This document shows, piece after piece, positions 26,353 to 34,675 of a stretch of DNA of 64,000 nt. The position numbers and the translations under genes are program-made. The notes beneath the pieces were generated by a model. That model worked only from the letters and a program-made list of their open reading frames with translations. It was not told where the DNA came from and ran no database searches. Position 1 is the first letter of the stretch. Every line of letters starts with the position of its first letter. The DNA is from JBBQRS01 sp038214535 (GTDB lineage: Bacteria > Chloroflexota > Anaerolineae > CG2-30-64-16): assembly GCA_038214535.1 (NCBI GenBank), contig JBBQRS010000004.1:1-64000 (forward strand), given 5' to 3'.

Positions 26353-28128
26353 TCAGGCTCGTAGCAGAACCCACAGAATGAGGCCCGCCAGCAGGAGCCA
26401 GCCGATGTAACCTTCGCCTTCACCGATCACGGAGAAGTAGCGCAGCCCGCTGCCCAGAAACGCCAGCACACCGGCTATACCCTGATATAGCCAATCCAGA
26501 CTCACCAGATCAAAAACCAACTCCTGCCAACCGCGCAACCCCGAGAAAATGCGCGGCCTGAGCCACCCAAGAAGCGCGCCGCCTGCGGCGGAGACGCCCA
26601 GCCCGAACCAGACAGAACGTCGCGTGGCTTTGAGGTATTCCCACAGGTCCGGCACGGTTTCGCTGCCCGGCCACGGGCTGAGCGCCGCCACGCGCTGCGG
26701 ATAGACGCCCCAGATCACCGCGAGCAACGCCAGTGCGCCGAACACCCCAACGACCAGGGTGAAGAGATACCACAAAGACATGATGCCGTTTGGGGCATAG
26801 CGATTTGCCCCGCGAGCATCCGGGTTCGGATCTTCCGGCTTGCCGACGGTCGCCTGCCACAGCGCCGCCGCCAGGAGGATCTCTGCGACGATCACAAGGA
26901 AGAAGACGGGGACGGAAAGCGGGCTGCTGGTCGGGTAGACGAGCACCGAACGCGCCAGGAAGCCGACTGTGCCCGGCAGACCCCAAAACACCAATGCCGC
27001 AAACCAGGCCAGCGGCGCGCCACGCCAACCGGCGCGAGCCGCCTGGCCTAACGCCAGCAAGGCCCCGCCCAATGCAAACGTGATCGCCTGCCATGCGAAC
27101 GCGTTTTGGCCGGCGGTGGAGGCCCCGTAGACCATCAGGAGAATCGCGCTGACCCGATTGATCATGATCCAGCGCCAGCGCAGCGCTTCGTCGCGGGCAG
27201 TCCAGGCGGCCAGCGCCGTGCCCAACAGCGCCAACGCGCCCACCGCCAACCACAGCGATGTTTGGAACTGCGCGACGCTTGCAAGTTGATACACGCGCGC
27301 CATCAGCCAGATCCCCGCCAGCGGCCCGATCAGGTGCAGGGCCAAGCGGTCGCTGGGCTCAGGCAAGGGCGACCCGGTCAGCCAATAGTGCAACGGATAG
27401 ACGCCCGCGCGGATCAACGCAGCAAACCACAACAGGGCGATATCCAACCGGGTAAACTCACCCCCGATAAGCGACGAGCGAATGCCGCTTTCGCCCAACA
27501 CGGTGACCAACAACAGCGCGATCAACGCCGCCGCGCTGAGGAACGTCCAGGCGCGTGACGATGCGGCAGGGTTTTCGGCGGGGCGTAAGCGCAGGGCAAT
27601 CGCGGCATCCAGCAACACCCATGCGCTGACCAGGGTGATGACGTTGGCGGAGAAGACGAAGACCAGCGCGGCCGCGCCCACCCACAGGGTCCATTCCAGG
27701 CGTTCGCCCGGCCGGCCCCGCGCCGGACCTGCGGGCCAGTCCGAGCCGACCAACGCCAGGCCCGCCGCCGTAACCAGCAGGATGAGCAAGGCGACCAGCC
27801 AGTTCCAGGGATCGGCGCGCCATTCCAGCGCCCCGCCGGTGACCGTCAACGGTTGCCAGGTCCAGGCGATGCCGATACGGTCGGGCGCAACCCGCAGGCG
27901 CATCAGAAGCCAAAGCGCGGCGAACAGGGTCCAAAACGCAAAAACCGACCGCGCAACAAGGACGACGCGAAAGCGAGCCAGTTGCTTGCGGCCAATGGGC
28001 GTATCCGCGTAACCGGCGCGCACCGCCGGCCCGAAGCTGATGTTATAGCTCAGACTCAGCGCTATGCCCCCTAAAGCCATGACCAGCGCCGGGCCAAGCG
28101 GGTGAAGGAAAATAGACCGTAACGTCAT
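26353..28128 (-). CDS. complex-I antiporter-like membrane subunit (NuoL/NuoM-like)
   Basis: A 591-residue membrane protein with about 14-15 helices. The middle (LHYWLTGSPLPEPSDRLALH and following) corresponds to the conserved antiporter core where NuoL has its discontinuous helix, but the usual H-x-W-L-P-x-A-H form is altered (LTGSPLPEPSD for LPxAHxxAP). Start taken at ATG 28128 (MTLRSIFLHPLG), with a promoter just upstream; the frame open further upstream crosses the divergent promoter region. First gene of the three-gene unit. Confidence 0.7.
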   Translation of the reverse strand: MTLRSIFLHPLGPALVMALGGIALSLSYNISFGPAVRAGYADTPIGRKQLARFRVVLVARSVFAFWTLFAALWLLMRLRVAPDRIGIAWTWQPLTVTGGALEWRADPWNWLVALLILLVTAAGLALVGSDWPAGPARGRPGERLEWTLWVGAAALVFVFSANVITLVSAWVLLDAAIALRLRPAENPAASSRAWTFLSAAALIALLLVTVLGESGIRSSLIGGEFTRLDIALLWFAALIRAGVYPLHYWLTGSPLPEPSDRLALHLIGPLAGIWLMARVYQLASVAQFQTSLWLAVGALALLGTALAAWTARDEALRWRWIMINRVSAILLMVYGASTAGQNAFAWQAITFALGGALLALGQAARAGWRGAPLAWFAALVFWGLPGTVGFLARSVLVYPTSSPLSVPVFFLVIVAEILLAAALWQATVGKPEDPNPDARGANRYAPNGIMSLWYLFTLVVGVFGALALLAVIWGVYPQRVAALSPWPGSETVPDLWEYLKATRRSVWFGLGVSAAGGALLGWLRPRIFSGLRGWQELVFDLVSLDWLYQGIAGVLAFLGSGLRYFSVIGEGEGYIGWLLLAGLILWVLLRA

Positions 28129-28145
28129 TGCAGGGTATCCGACCC

Positions 28146-28174
28146 ATTCTAACCGCGCAGCGAAGAAGCGGCAA
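28146..28174 (-). promoter_or_regulatory. predicted promoter of the antiporter-like operon
   Basis: Minus strand TTGCCG (28174-28169), 17-base spacer, TAGAAT (28151-28146), about 18 bases before the start codon. Back-to-back with the ftcD promoter. Confidence 0.55.
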
Positions 28175-28176
28175 GA

Positions 28177-28205
28177 TTGATAGATTGAGGAAGTGGATGT
28201 AAAAT
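28177..28205 (+). promoter_or_regulatory. predicted promoter of ftcD
   Basis: TTGATA (28177-28182), 17-base spacer, TAAAAT (28200-28205). The two divergent -35 boxes are only two bases apart, so shared control is possible. Confidence 0.55.
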
Positions 28206-28261
28206 CAAAACCAGATCCGGCGCCGGCATCCTGATCGCGCGCCAGGAAGGACTCTTGCCCC

Positions 28262-29152
28262 ATGCAGCCACTTGTCGAATGCGTACCCAACTTCAGCGAA
28301 GGCCGGCGCCCCGAAGTGATCGCGAGGATCGCCGACGCGCTGCGCGCGCATCCCGCCGTCAAGCTGCTCGATGTGGAGAGCGACGCCGACCATAACCGAT
28401 CCGTCTACACGCTGGTTGCTCCTCCCGATGCGCTCGTCCCGGCGATGTTCGACGCCATCAAGACGGCCGCGGTGCAGATTGATCTCAACGTACACCGCGG
28501 CGAACACCCGCGCATCGGCGCAACCGACGTCGTGCCGTTCGTGCCTCTGCGTGATGCAACGCTCGAACAGTGTGTGAAGCTGGCGCAAACGCTAGGGCAG
28601 CGTGTGGGTGAGGAGTTGGGCATCCCGGTGTATCTTTATGAAGCGGCCGCGACGCGTCCCGACCGGGTCAACCTTGCCGATCTCCGGCGCGGCCAGTACG
28701 AGGGTTTGAAGGCGGAGATCGAAGGCAACCCGGCTCGTCGCCCCGACTACGGCCCGGCGCATATGGGCCCGGCGGGCGCGGTCGTCATCGGCGCGCGCCC
28801 CTTCCTGATCGCATACAATGTTTATCTCACTACCGGCGATGTTGAGATCGCCAAAAAGATCGCCCGAACGATCCGTTACAGCACCGGCGGCTTGCGTTAT
28901 GTCAAGTCATTGGGGCTATCCGTGCAGGGTAAGGCGCAGGTGAGCATGAACCTGACGGACTTTCACCAGACGCCGATCCACGTGGCCGTGGAACTGATCC
29001 GGCGCGAGGCCGCACGCTATGGGGTGGGCGTTGCCTCAAGCGAACTGATCGGGATGATCCCTCAACAGGCGCTGCTGGATGCGGCGACGTGGTATCTGCA
29101 ACTCGACAACTTCGATCCACAGATGGTGTTGGAGAACCGGCTTGCGGAATAG
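28262..29152 (+). CDS. ftcD: glutamate formimidoyltransferase
   Basis: Moves a formimino (or formyl) group between glutamate and tetrahydrofolate in histidine breakdown. The 296-residue single-domain form begins VECVPNFSEGRRPEVI, then DADHNRSVYT and HPRIGATDVVPFVP with the catalytic-region His. The cyclodeaminase domain of the fused animal enzyme is absent. No hut genes are near, so it may mainly serve one-carbon metabolism. The membrane-protein gene follows after nine bases. Confidence 0.95.
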   Translation: MQPLVECVPNFSEGRRPEVIARIADALRAHPAVKLLDVESDADHNRSVYTLVAPPDALVPAMFDAIKTAAVQIDLNVHRGEHPRIGATDVVPFVPLRDATLEQCVKLAQTLGQRVGEELGIPVYLYEAAATRPDRVNLADLRRGQYEGLKAEIEGNPARRPDYGPAHMGPAGAVVIGARPFLIAYNVYLTTGDVEIAKKIARTIRYSTGGLRYVKSLGLSVQGKAQVSMNLTDFHQTPIHVAVELIRREAARYGVGVASSELIGMIPQQALLDAATWYLQLDNFDPQMVLENRLAE

Positions 29153-29161
29153 GCCGCTCGC

Positions 29162-30520
29162 ATGACGCCGACCTCTCGCCGTCTGGTGCTGGCGCTGCGA
29201 CTGCTGGGCGTCGGGCTGATCGCCTTATACCTGATCGCGCCGCGTCTGACGGAGGCGAATGCTTGGGGCGTGTGGCCGGCCACTTATTTGCCTGCGGCCT
29301 GGCGTTGGGCGCTGGGGTTGCTCGCGTTGGCCCTCATCTGGATCGGCCCGCGCCTGCCGCTTCCCGCCTGGAAACCGGCCGACCCGTGGGTGCGCGGGGG
29401 CATCGTGCTGGCGGGCGGCGTGATCTTCTATCTGTTTCGCATCCGTCACCTCCGTTGGGGCGACGCCTACATCCTGGTGAAGTCCATTCCGCACCCCGAC
29501 GTGCGCCTGACCTACGTCTGGCAGGCCCCGCTGGACGTGTTCATTCATGCGAAACTGTGGGCTGCCGGAAATCGCTGGTTCGGCTGGCCCGATCCGACGC
29601 CGGTTTACTGGCTCCTCAGCATCGCGGCGGGCATGCTGTTTTTGTGGACGTTGCTGGGGTTGGCGGCCTGGCTGGGCCGGAACTTCACCGAGCGAGCGCT
29701 CGTCATAGGGTTGGTCGCAACGCTGGGCACGATGCAACTCTTCTTCGGCTACATCGAGAACTACAGCATCATGACGTTGGGCGTGCTGGTCTACATCTGG
29801 TTGGCCCTGCGCGCCGTGCGGAGTGAGGTGGGGTTGATCTGGCCGGCGACGGTGTTGGCGCTGACGCATGGATTCCACCCCTCGACGCTGGTGTTAGCGC
29901 CGAGCCTGCTGCTCCTGATCTGGGAACGCAGACGCCTGGGCTTCGATACGTCATGGCTGCGCGCGTTGGTTGCAGTCGCCGCACCTTATGTTGTCGTCGG
30001 CGCGGGCGTAACGGCGCTAATGTCGGTGGGCGGGCACGGGCTAAATGCCTTGATGGGCGCGGACTTCCCCGGCGGAGGCGATCATCGCTGGTTTGTACCG
30101 CTGTTCGAGACGCAAACCCGCTGGGAGCATTATACAATGTTCTCGTTGGCCCATGCGCTCGATATCATCAATCAGCAACTGCTGTCTGCGCCCGTGGTGT
30201 GGCCCGCGCTGATCTTGTGCCTGATCTTTGCCGGTTCGCGCATCCCGCGGCGCGACCCGATTTTCCGGCTGCTTGGGGTGATGGCGGTCAGTTATCTGGT
30301 GCTGACGCTGACCTGGAACCCGGACTACGGCGGGCAGCGCGACTGGGACCTGTTCGCCCCGGCGGCGATTCCCGCCGCGGTGTGGTTGGCCTATGCGCTG
30401 CCGCGCTTCCTGCCGGAGATTTCTGCTTTGCGGGCGGCCGCCTGGGCGCTGATTCCCGTGCAGGCGTATCATACGATGGCCTGGGTCTATCAAAACACGC
30501 TGCCATGGGAATGGGAATGA
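29162..30520 (+). CDS. multispanning membrane protein, possible GT-C-type glycosyltransferase
   Basis: 452 residues with about 10-12 transmembrane helices. A loop after the early helices has HLRWGDAYILVKSIPHPD, an acidic first outer loop as in GT-C glycosyltransferases, and later FFGYIENYSIM. No firm family match by eye. It follows ftcD by nine bases and overlaps the next gene's start (ATGATG around its TGA), so three genes form one unit although their functions look unrelated. Confidence 0.6.
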   Translation: MTPTSRRLVLALRLLGVGLIALYLIAPRLTEANAWGVWPATYLPAAWRWALGLLALALIWIGPRLPLPAWKPADPWVRGGIVLAGGVIFYLFRIRHLRWGDAYILVKSIPHPDVRLTYVWQAPLDVFIHAKLWAAGNRWFGWPDPTPVYWLLSIAAGMLFLWTLLGLAAWLGRNFTERALVIGLVATLGTMQLFFGYIENYSIMTLGVLVYIWLALRAVRSEVGLIWPATVLALTHGFHPSTLVLAPSLLLLIWERRRLGFDTSWLRALVAVAAPYVVVGAGVTALMSVGGHGLNALMGADFPGGGDHRWFVPLFETQTRWEHYTMFSLAHALDIINQQLLSAPVVWPALILCLIFAGSRIPRRDPIFRLLGVMAVSYLVLTLTWNPDYGGQRDWDLFAPAAIPAAVWLAYALPRFLPEISALRAAAWALIPVQAYHTMAWVYQNTLPWEWE

Positions 30521-31485
30521 TGCCGGAACTGACGGGCAGGGAGAACCTGCTGCGGGCGTTGCGCCACGAAAACCCCAATCACGTGCCATACGAAGGCGAG
30601 GGCGCGTGGCAACTCGTGGATCACTGCGGGCGCAAGCCGCCACGAGAAGGCGTGGACGAGTGGGGCGTGACGTGGGCGCCGCTGCCATCAGGTTATCGCA
30701 CCGGGCGCGACGAGCCGCTGGAGTCTTACCCGGTCAAATATGTTGCGGAGCGAACCGCACAACTTAACCTGGCGAGCTTCCCTGATGGGCGCGCCACCGG
30801 GCTGTTCGATGGTATGATGGATGACATCGAACCTGAAGCGGTATTAACCATCGGGCGGCACGGCGCAGGCCCGCTGGATCGCCTGTGTACCCTGCTGGGG
30901 ATGCCGGACGCGCTGGCGGCGATGCTGATGGAGCCGGACGAGACACAGGCCGCCCTGGATCGCATCGCGGACTACCATGTCGAGATCGCGCGGGGCTACC
31001 TTGCGGCGGGGGTGGACGCCGGCTTTCTGGCCGACGACTACGCCGGGCAAGACGGCCCATATCTGCGCCCCGCCGTGTGGCGGCGGATGATCTTGCCGGG
31101 ATTGCGCCGGATGATCGCCGTATATCGCGACGCCGGCGCGCCGGTGGTGTTTCATACCTGCGGGCGCGCCAAGGCGTTCATCGGAGACCTCATCGAAGCG
31201 GGGGTAATCGCCTTCAACTTGCAGAGCGCCGCGTGCGACCTTGCGGCGTTGAAGGCTGAGTATGGCCGCCAAATCGGTTTTTACGGCGGGATCGGCAGCG
31301 GAGTGATGCAGATGGGCAGCCCCGACGATGTAGCGCGGGCGGCCCGACACGCGATAAGCGCCCTCGGTTCCGCCGGGGGGCTGATGCTTGCGCCGGATCA
31401 GCCGTTGGCCTATCCGGCGGAGAACCTGGAGGCGCTGGCGCGTGCAGCCCGGCGCTACGGCCATTACCCGTTGCGAAGTGAATAA
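30517..31485 (+). CDS. uroporphyrinogen-decarboxylase-fold protein, second copy
   Basis: 322 residues, start at the ATG overlapping the previous stop. It begins LTGRENLLRALRHENPNHVP, the usual N-terminus of methyltransferase-like URO-D proteins, and has FLADDYAGQDGPYLRP and PVVFHTCGRAKAFIGDLIEAG. The HTCG motif matches the HxCG zinc site of MtaA/CmuA-type corrinoid methyltransferases better than HemE. So it may be a demethylase for an unknown methyl donor. No corrinoid protein is in the window. Confidence 0.75.
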   Translation: MMPELTGRENLLRALRHENPNHVPYEGEGAWQLVDHCGRKPPREGVDEWGVTWAPLPSGYRTGRDEPLESYPVKYVAERTAQLNLASFPDGRATGLFDGMMDDIEPEAVLTIGRHGAGPLDRLCTLLGMPDALAAMLMEPDETQAALDRIADYHVEIARGYLAAGVDAGFLADDYAGQDGPYLRPAVWRRMILPGLRRMIAVYRDAGAPVVFHTCGRAKAFIGDLIEAGVIAFNLQSAACDLAALKAEYGRQIGFYGGIGSGVMQMGSPDDVARAARHAISALGSAGGLMLAPDQPLAYPAENLEALARAARRYGHYPLRSE

Positions 31486-31488
31486 GAA

Positions 31489-31540
31489 TCTATCCGACTT
31501 TCCTTTGTAGCTGACCGGCGATGCGCAGTCTTCGGATAGA
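31489..31540. repeat. short copy of the TCTATCCGA palindrome
   Basis: Ends TCTATCCGA (31489-31497) and TCGGATAGA (31532-31540), with CTTTGTAGCTGAC inside that resembles a decayed inner arm of the 22.8 kb element. It lies between the URO-D stop and galT. Confidence 0.75.
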
Positions 31541-31563
31541 TACTAAATCGTGGGAGAAGTAAA

Positions 31564-32631
31564 ATGTCTGAGTTACGTAGAGACCCTGTCATGGGTCGTT
31601 GGGTGATTATCGCACCGGAGCGCGGCCTGCGTCCCGATGCGTTGACGGAATGGCAAACGAAGGTGCAGCCCGCGCCCTGTGTGTTCTGCGGCGGGCAGGA
31701 AGAACGCGACCCGACCGAGATCTTCGCCATTCGCCCCGATGGCTCGGCCAAGAACATGCCGGGATGGGAAGTGCGCGTGCTGCCAAACAAGTATCCCGTA
31801 TTGCGCATCGAAGGCAAACTGGAACGCAACCCGGTGGGGATGTTCGATATGATGAGCGGCGTCGGCGCGCATGAAGTGATCGTCGAAACCCCCGACCACA
31901 ATGTCGAGTTGGCCGAACTGCCCGTGTCACACATCTGCGCGGTGATGCGCGCCTACCGCGCCCGCATGAGCGACCTTGCCGGCGACGACCGCTTCAAGTA
32001 CGTGCTGGTGTTCAAGAACAAAGGCCATGAGGCGGGCGCGACCCTCACCCACGCGCATTCACAGTTAATCGCCACGCCGGTGACGCCGAAGCGCGTCAAA
32101 GAAGAGTTGGTGGGGGCGCAGCGCTATTATGAGTTCAAGCGCCGCTGTGTCTTTTGCGACATGATCAAGCAGGAAACTGCATTGACGCCTGAGCGGCTGG
32201 TCTACGAGAACAAGGCGTTTGTGGTGCTCTCACCGTTCGCCGCGCGTATGCCCTATGAAACGTGGATCATCCCGAAGACGCACAATTGCGATTATCTATC
32301 GCTCACCGATGACGAGTGCGGCTTCCTGGCCGACGCATTGAAGGTCACGCTGTTGAAAACGCGCAACCTGCTCAAAGATCCGCCTTACAATTATCTGATT
32401 CACACGGCTCCCTTCCGGCGGCCCCACATCGGATACTGGTCTACCATCACAGAAGACTATCATTGGCACATGGAGATCATCCCGCGCCTGACGCGCGTGG
32501 CAGGCTTTGAGGAGGGATCAGGGTTCTTCGTCAACCCGGTGACGCCCGAAGACGCCGCGGCGTTGCTGCGCGCGACCGAGCCCGAAGCGGTGCCTGCGGT
32601 TTCATCCGAGCCGATTGTCCCGGAAATTTAG
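31564..32631 (+). CDS. galT: galactose-1-phosphate uridylyltransferase family protein
   Basis: A HIT-superfamily nucleotidyltransferase that swaps UMP between UDP-glucose and galactose-1-phosphate. Length 355. Zinc-site CVFCGG (residue 38 region) and a second CVFCDM; the catalytic loop reads HAHSQLIATPV, where typical GalT has HPHGQ, so the exact sugar-phosphate may differ (related enzymes act on other hexose-1-phosphates). Late HWHMEIIPRLTRVAGFEEG matches the family. GGGAGAAG lies before the start. galE/galK are not adjacent. Confidence 0.85.
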   Translation: MSELRRDPVMGRWVIIAPERGLRPDALTEWQTKVQPAPCVFCGGQEERDPTEIFAIRPDGSAKNMPGWEVRVLPNKYPVLRIEGKLERNPVGMFDMMSGVGAHEVIVETPDHNVELAELPVSHICAVMRAYRARMSDLAGDDRFKYVLVFKNKGHEAGATLTHAHSQLIATPVTPKRVKEELVGAQRYYEFKRRCVFCDMIKQETALTPERLVYENKAFVVLSPFAARMPYETWIIPKTHNCDYLSLTDDECGFLADALKVTLLKTRNLLKDPPYNYLIHTAPFRRPHIGYWSTITEDYHWHMEIIPRLTRVAGFEEGSGFFVNPVTPEDAAALLRATEPEAVPAVSSEPIVPEI

Positions 32632-32749
32632 AATCTATCCGAGCATTAATGCTAAACCACGGAAAACACGGAATACACTGAAACAGCAGAGATAGGTTTG
32701 TTCCGTGTCTTCCGTGTATTCCGTGGTAGGCGAGTTTTTGGATAGATTC
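32631..32749. repeat. 119-base palindromic element with TCTATCC ends
   Basis: Outer arms GAATCTATCC (32631-32640) and GGATAGATTC (32740-32749). The body holds several (C)ACGGAA(T) units in one direction and TTCCGTG units in the other (32656-32676 against 32700-32726). Starts on the last base of the galT stop and ends six bases before the M42 stop. Confidence 0.8.
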
Positions 32750-32754
32750 AAGCA

Positions 32755-33807
32755 TTACTCCGACAGGAGATAGGCCAGCAGCAGGCGCGTCGAAGCGTCG
32801 AGAGCGTCGCGGTGGGTGCGCTCGAACGAGTGTGAGGCGTCCACACCCGGCCCGATTAGGCCGATCCGATGGTCGCCGCCTGCCCGCAGCGAAGCCTCGG
32901 CGTCTGACCCGTAATACGGGTAGATATCTATCTTATACGGAATTTCGTGCTGCTCGGCCAGCGCGACCAGACGGCGGCGGATGCTCAGGTCATAGGGGCC
33001 GCCGCTGTCCTTGGCGCAAATGCTGACAGCGTGTTCATTCCCCTGCTGCCCCTCGCCCAGTGCGCCCATGTCAATCGCGATCAACTCGGCCACGTCATCA
33101 GGGATGCCCGCGGCCGCGCCGTGCCCCACTTCTTCGTAATTGCTGAAGTGGAACGTCGTGCGTTGCACGGGAGCCATACCCGCCACGCGCAGCGCGTCGA
33201 GCGCCGCCAGCATCACCGCGACCCCCGCCTTGTCGTCCAGATGCCGCGATTTGACGTAGCCTGTCTCGGTGACGGTGGTGCGCGGGTCCCAGGCGATCAT
33301 GTCGCCCACCTCGATGCCCAATTTGCGCGTCTCTTCCGCGTTGGTGGATTCGGCGTCGAGCCGGATTTCCATCTCGGCGGGTTTCCAATCCCGGTCCGCC
33401 ACCGGTTCGCGATGGACGTGGACCGAGGACTTCGCGAGGACGGCCGTACCGTTCACGCTGCGGCCCGACGCCGTGCGCACCGTGCAATACTCGCCGTTGA
33501 CGGCGTAGAGCGGATATCCGCCGATACGGTCGAAGATCAACCGGCCGTTGGGCTTGATCTCCTTGACGATCGCGCCCAGGGTATCCACGTGGCCGGTGAC
33601 GGCGCGCGGCGCATCCTCGTTGTCCCCGCCGATGGTTGCGGTCAGCGCACCCTTGCGTGTGTAAACCGGAGTTAGTCCCATCGAACGCAGCCAGCCCTCC
33701 ACCAGTTCCAGCGCCTCGAGGGTGTCCCCGGTGGGGCTGGGCGTCTCACAAAGCTGCACAAGGCGCGCAATCAGCGCATCCATATCAATGACGGGAATGG
33801 TTTGCAT
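32755..33807 (-). CDS. M42-family metallopeptidase
   Basis: A cytosolic di-metal aminopeptidase or deblocking peptidase. 350 residues with ligands in TGHVDTLG (His, Asp), HLDDKAGVAVML, NYEEVGHGAAAG (catalytic Glu pair) and IDMGA, and the late His in DASHSFERTH. Start chosen at ATG 33807 (MQTIPVIDMDAL); sequence further upstream in this frame overlaps the HAD gene. It begins 23 bases after the HAD stop and is last of a minus-strand run from trpS. Confidence 0.9.
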   Translation of the reverse strand: MQTIPVIDMDALIARLVQLCETPSPTGDTLEALELVEGWLRSMGLTPVYTRKGALTATIGGDNEDAPRAVTGHVDTLGAIVKEIKPNGRLIFDRIGGYPLYAVNGEYCTVRTASGRSVNGTAVLAKSSVHVHREPVADRDWKPAEMEIRLDAESTNAEETRKLGIEVGDMIAWDPRTTVTETGYVKSRHLDDKAGVAVMLAALDALRVAGMAPVQRTTFHFSNYEEVGHGAAAGIPDDVAELIAIDMGALGEGQQGNEHAVSICAKDSGGPYDLSIRRRLVALAEQHEIPYKIDIYPYYGSDAEASLRAGGDHRIGLIGPGVDASHSFERTHRDALDASTRLLLAYLLSE

Positions 33808-33830
33808 GGTGTGGATTCTCCTTACTTCGC

Positions 33831-34583
33831 CTAACGGATCGCATCTGCAATAAACGGAACCAGCAACAATTCCGGCAGCTCGCGGATGCGGGCGTCCGGC
33901 GTAATGTCCTGGCTCTGCTCGGGGCGCTGCGCCACTTCGATCAGGACGGCGCGCATCCCCGCACCCTGGGCGCCCTGCACGTCGGCATCCAGCCGGTCGC
34001 CCACGTGGACGGCGTGTTCCGGAGCCACCCCCAGCGCGTTCAGCGCCTGACGGAAGATTTCCGGGTGCGGCTTCGGGACGCCCGCCTCGGACGAATAGAC
34101 GCGCGCCGGGAAGAAGTGAATCAACTCCTGACGCGTCAGCGAGGCGTCCATGCAACGGCCCGGCTGGATCGTGTTGGAGATCACGCCAAGCCGCAGCCCG
34201 GCGGCGCTCAAGGCAGTCAGCACTTCACGCGCACCGTGACGCAGTTGCATCGGCGTCTGCGCGCCCGTGCAATACGCATCGCCTGCCGCCGTGACCAGGC
34301 CGTCTTCGGTGGGCAGGCCGGCGTCGCCCAAGATGCCCTGCATCGCCTCGTAAATATTGAGACTGCGCATCTGCGCCAGCGCGTCGCGATAGCGTCTTTC
34401 CGTGTCTGCGGACAAGTGCGCACAGAAGGCGTTGCGATCCGGCATCGCCACGCCTGTAGCGGCCAGCGTCTCATATACGTGGCCGGCGCGCTGGTTGACC
34501 CGCTGCATGTAGTCGTCCTGACCCTCGCGCAGGTCTGAGATCGTGTCGCCAAGATCGAAAAAAACGGCTTCTACTGCGGGCAT
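33831..34583 (-). CDS. HAD-superfamily hydrolase
   Basis: 250 residues with HAD motif I FFDLGDTISDL (DxGDT; note Gly in place of the usual third Asp-x-Asp spacing), motif II VISNTIQPG, motif III Lys in EAGVPKPHPEIF, and motif IV HVGDRLDADVQGAQ. Likely a small-molecule phosphatase; substrate unknown. Start at 34583 (MPAVEAV) with GGAG upstream. It precedes the M42 gene and is separated from the aldo/keto reductase by an inverted repeat. Confidence 0.88.
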   Translation of the reverse strand: MPAVEAVFFDLGDTISDLREGQDDYMQRVNQRAGHVYETLAATGVAMPDRNAFCAHLSADTERRYRDALAQMRSLNIYEAMQGILGDAGLPTEDGLVTAAGDAYCTGAQTPMQLRHGAREVLTALSAAGLRLGVISNTIQPGRCMDASLTRQELIHFFPARVYSSEAGVPKPHPEIFRQALNALGVAPEHAVHVGDRLDADVQGAQGAGMRAVLIEVAQRPEQSQDITPDARIRELPELLLVPFIADAIR

Positions 34584-34610
34584 CAAGTGAATCTCCTTAT
34601 GGAGCCTATC

Positions 34611-34669
34611 GTAGTTCAGCCCCTTGTGAGCATCAGCGCCGGCGTAACGCCCACAAGGGGCTAAGCTAC
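34611..34669. repeat. inverted repeat between aldo/keto reductase and HAD gene
   Basis: Arms 34611-34628 and 34652-34669 (core CAGCCCCTTGTG / CACAAGGGGCT), 16 of 18 bases pairing. A possible terminator for the trpS-reductase transcript, or another dispersed palindrome. Confidence 0.7.
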
Positions 34670-34675
34670 AATGAT

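Noticed and set aside
29953..30516. N-terminal extension of the second URO-D protein
   Set aside because: The upstream part of that frame overlaps the membrane-protein gene and is Arg/Gly-rich shadow; a start at 30517 matches the family N-terminus.
34611..34669. Third T-box or riboswitch before the HAD gene
   Set aside because: The inverted repeat has no conserved riboswitch core; it fits the other dispersed palindromes.
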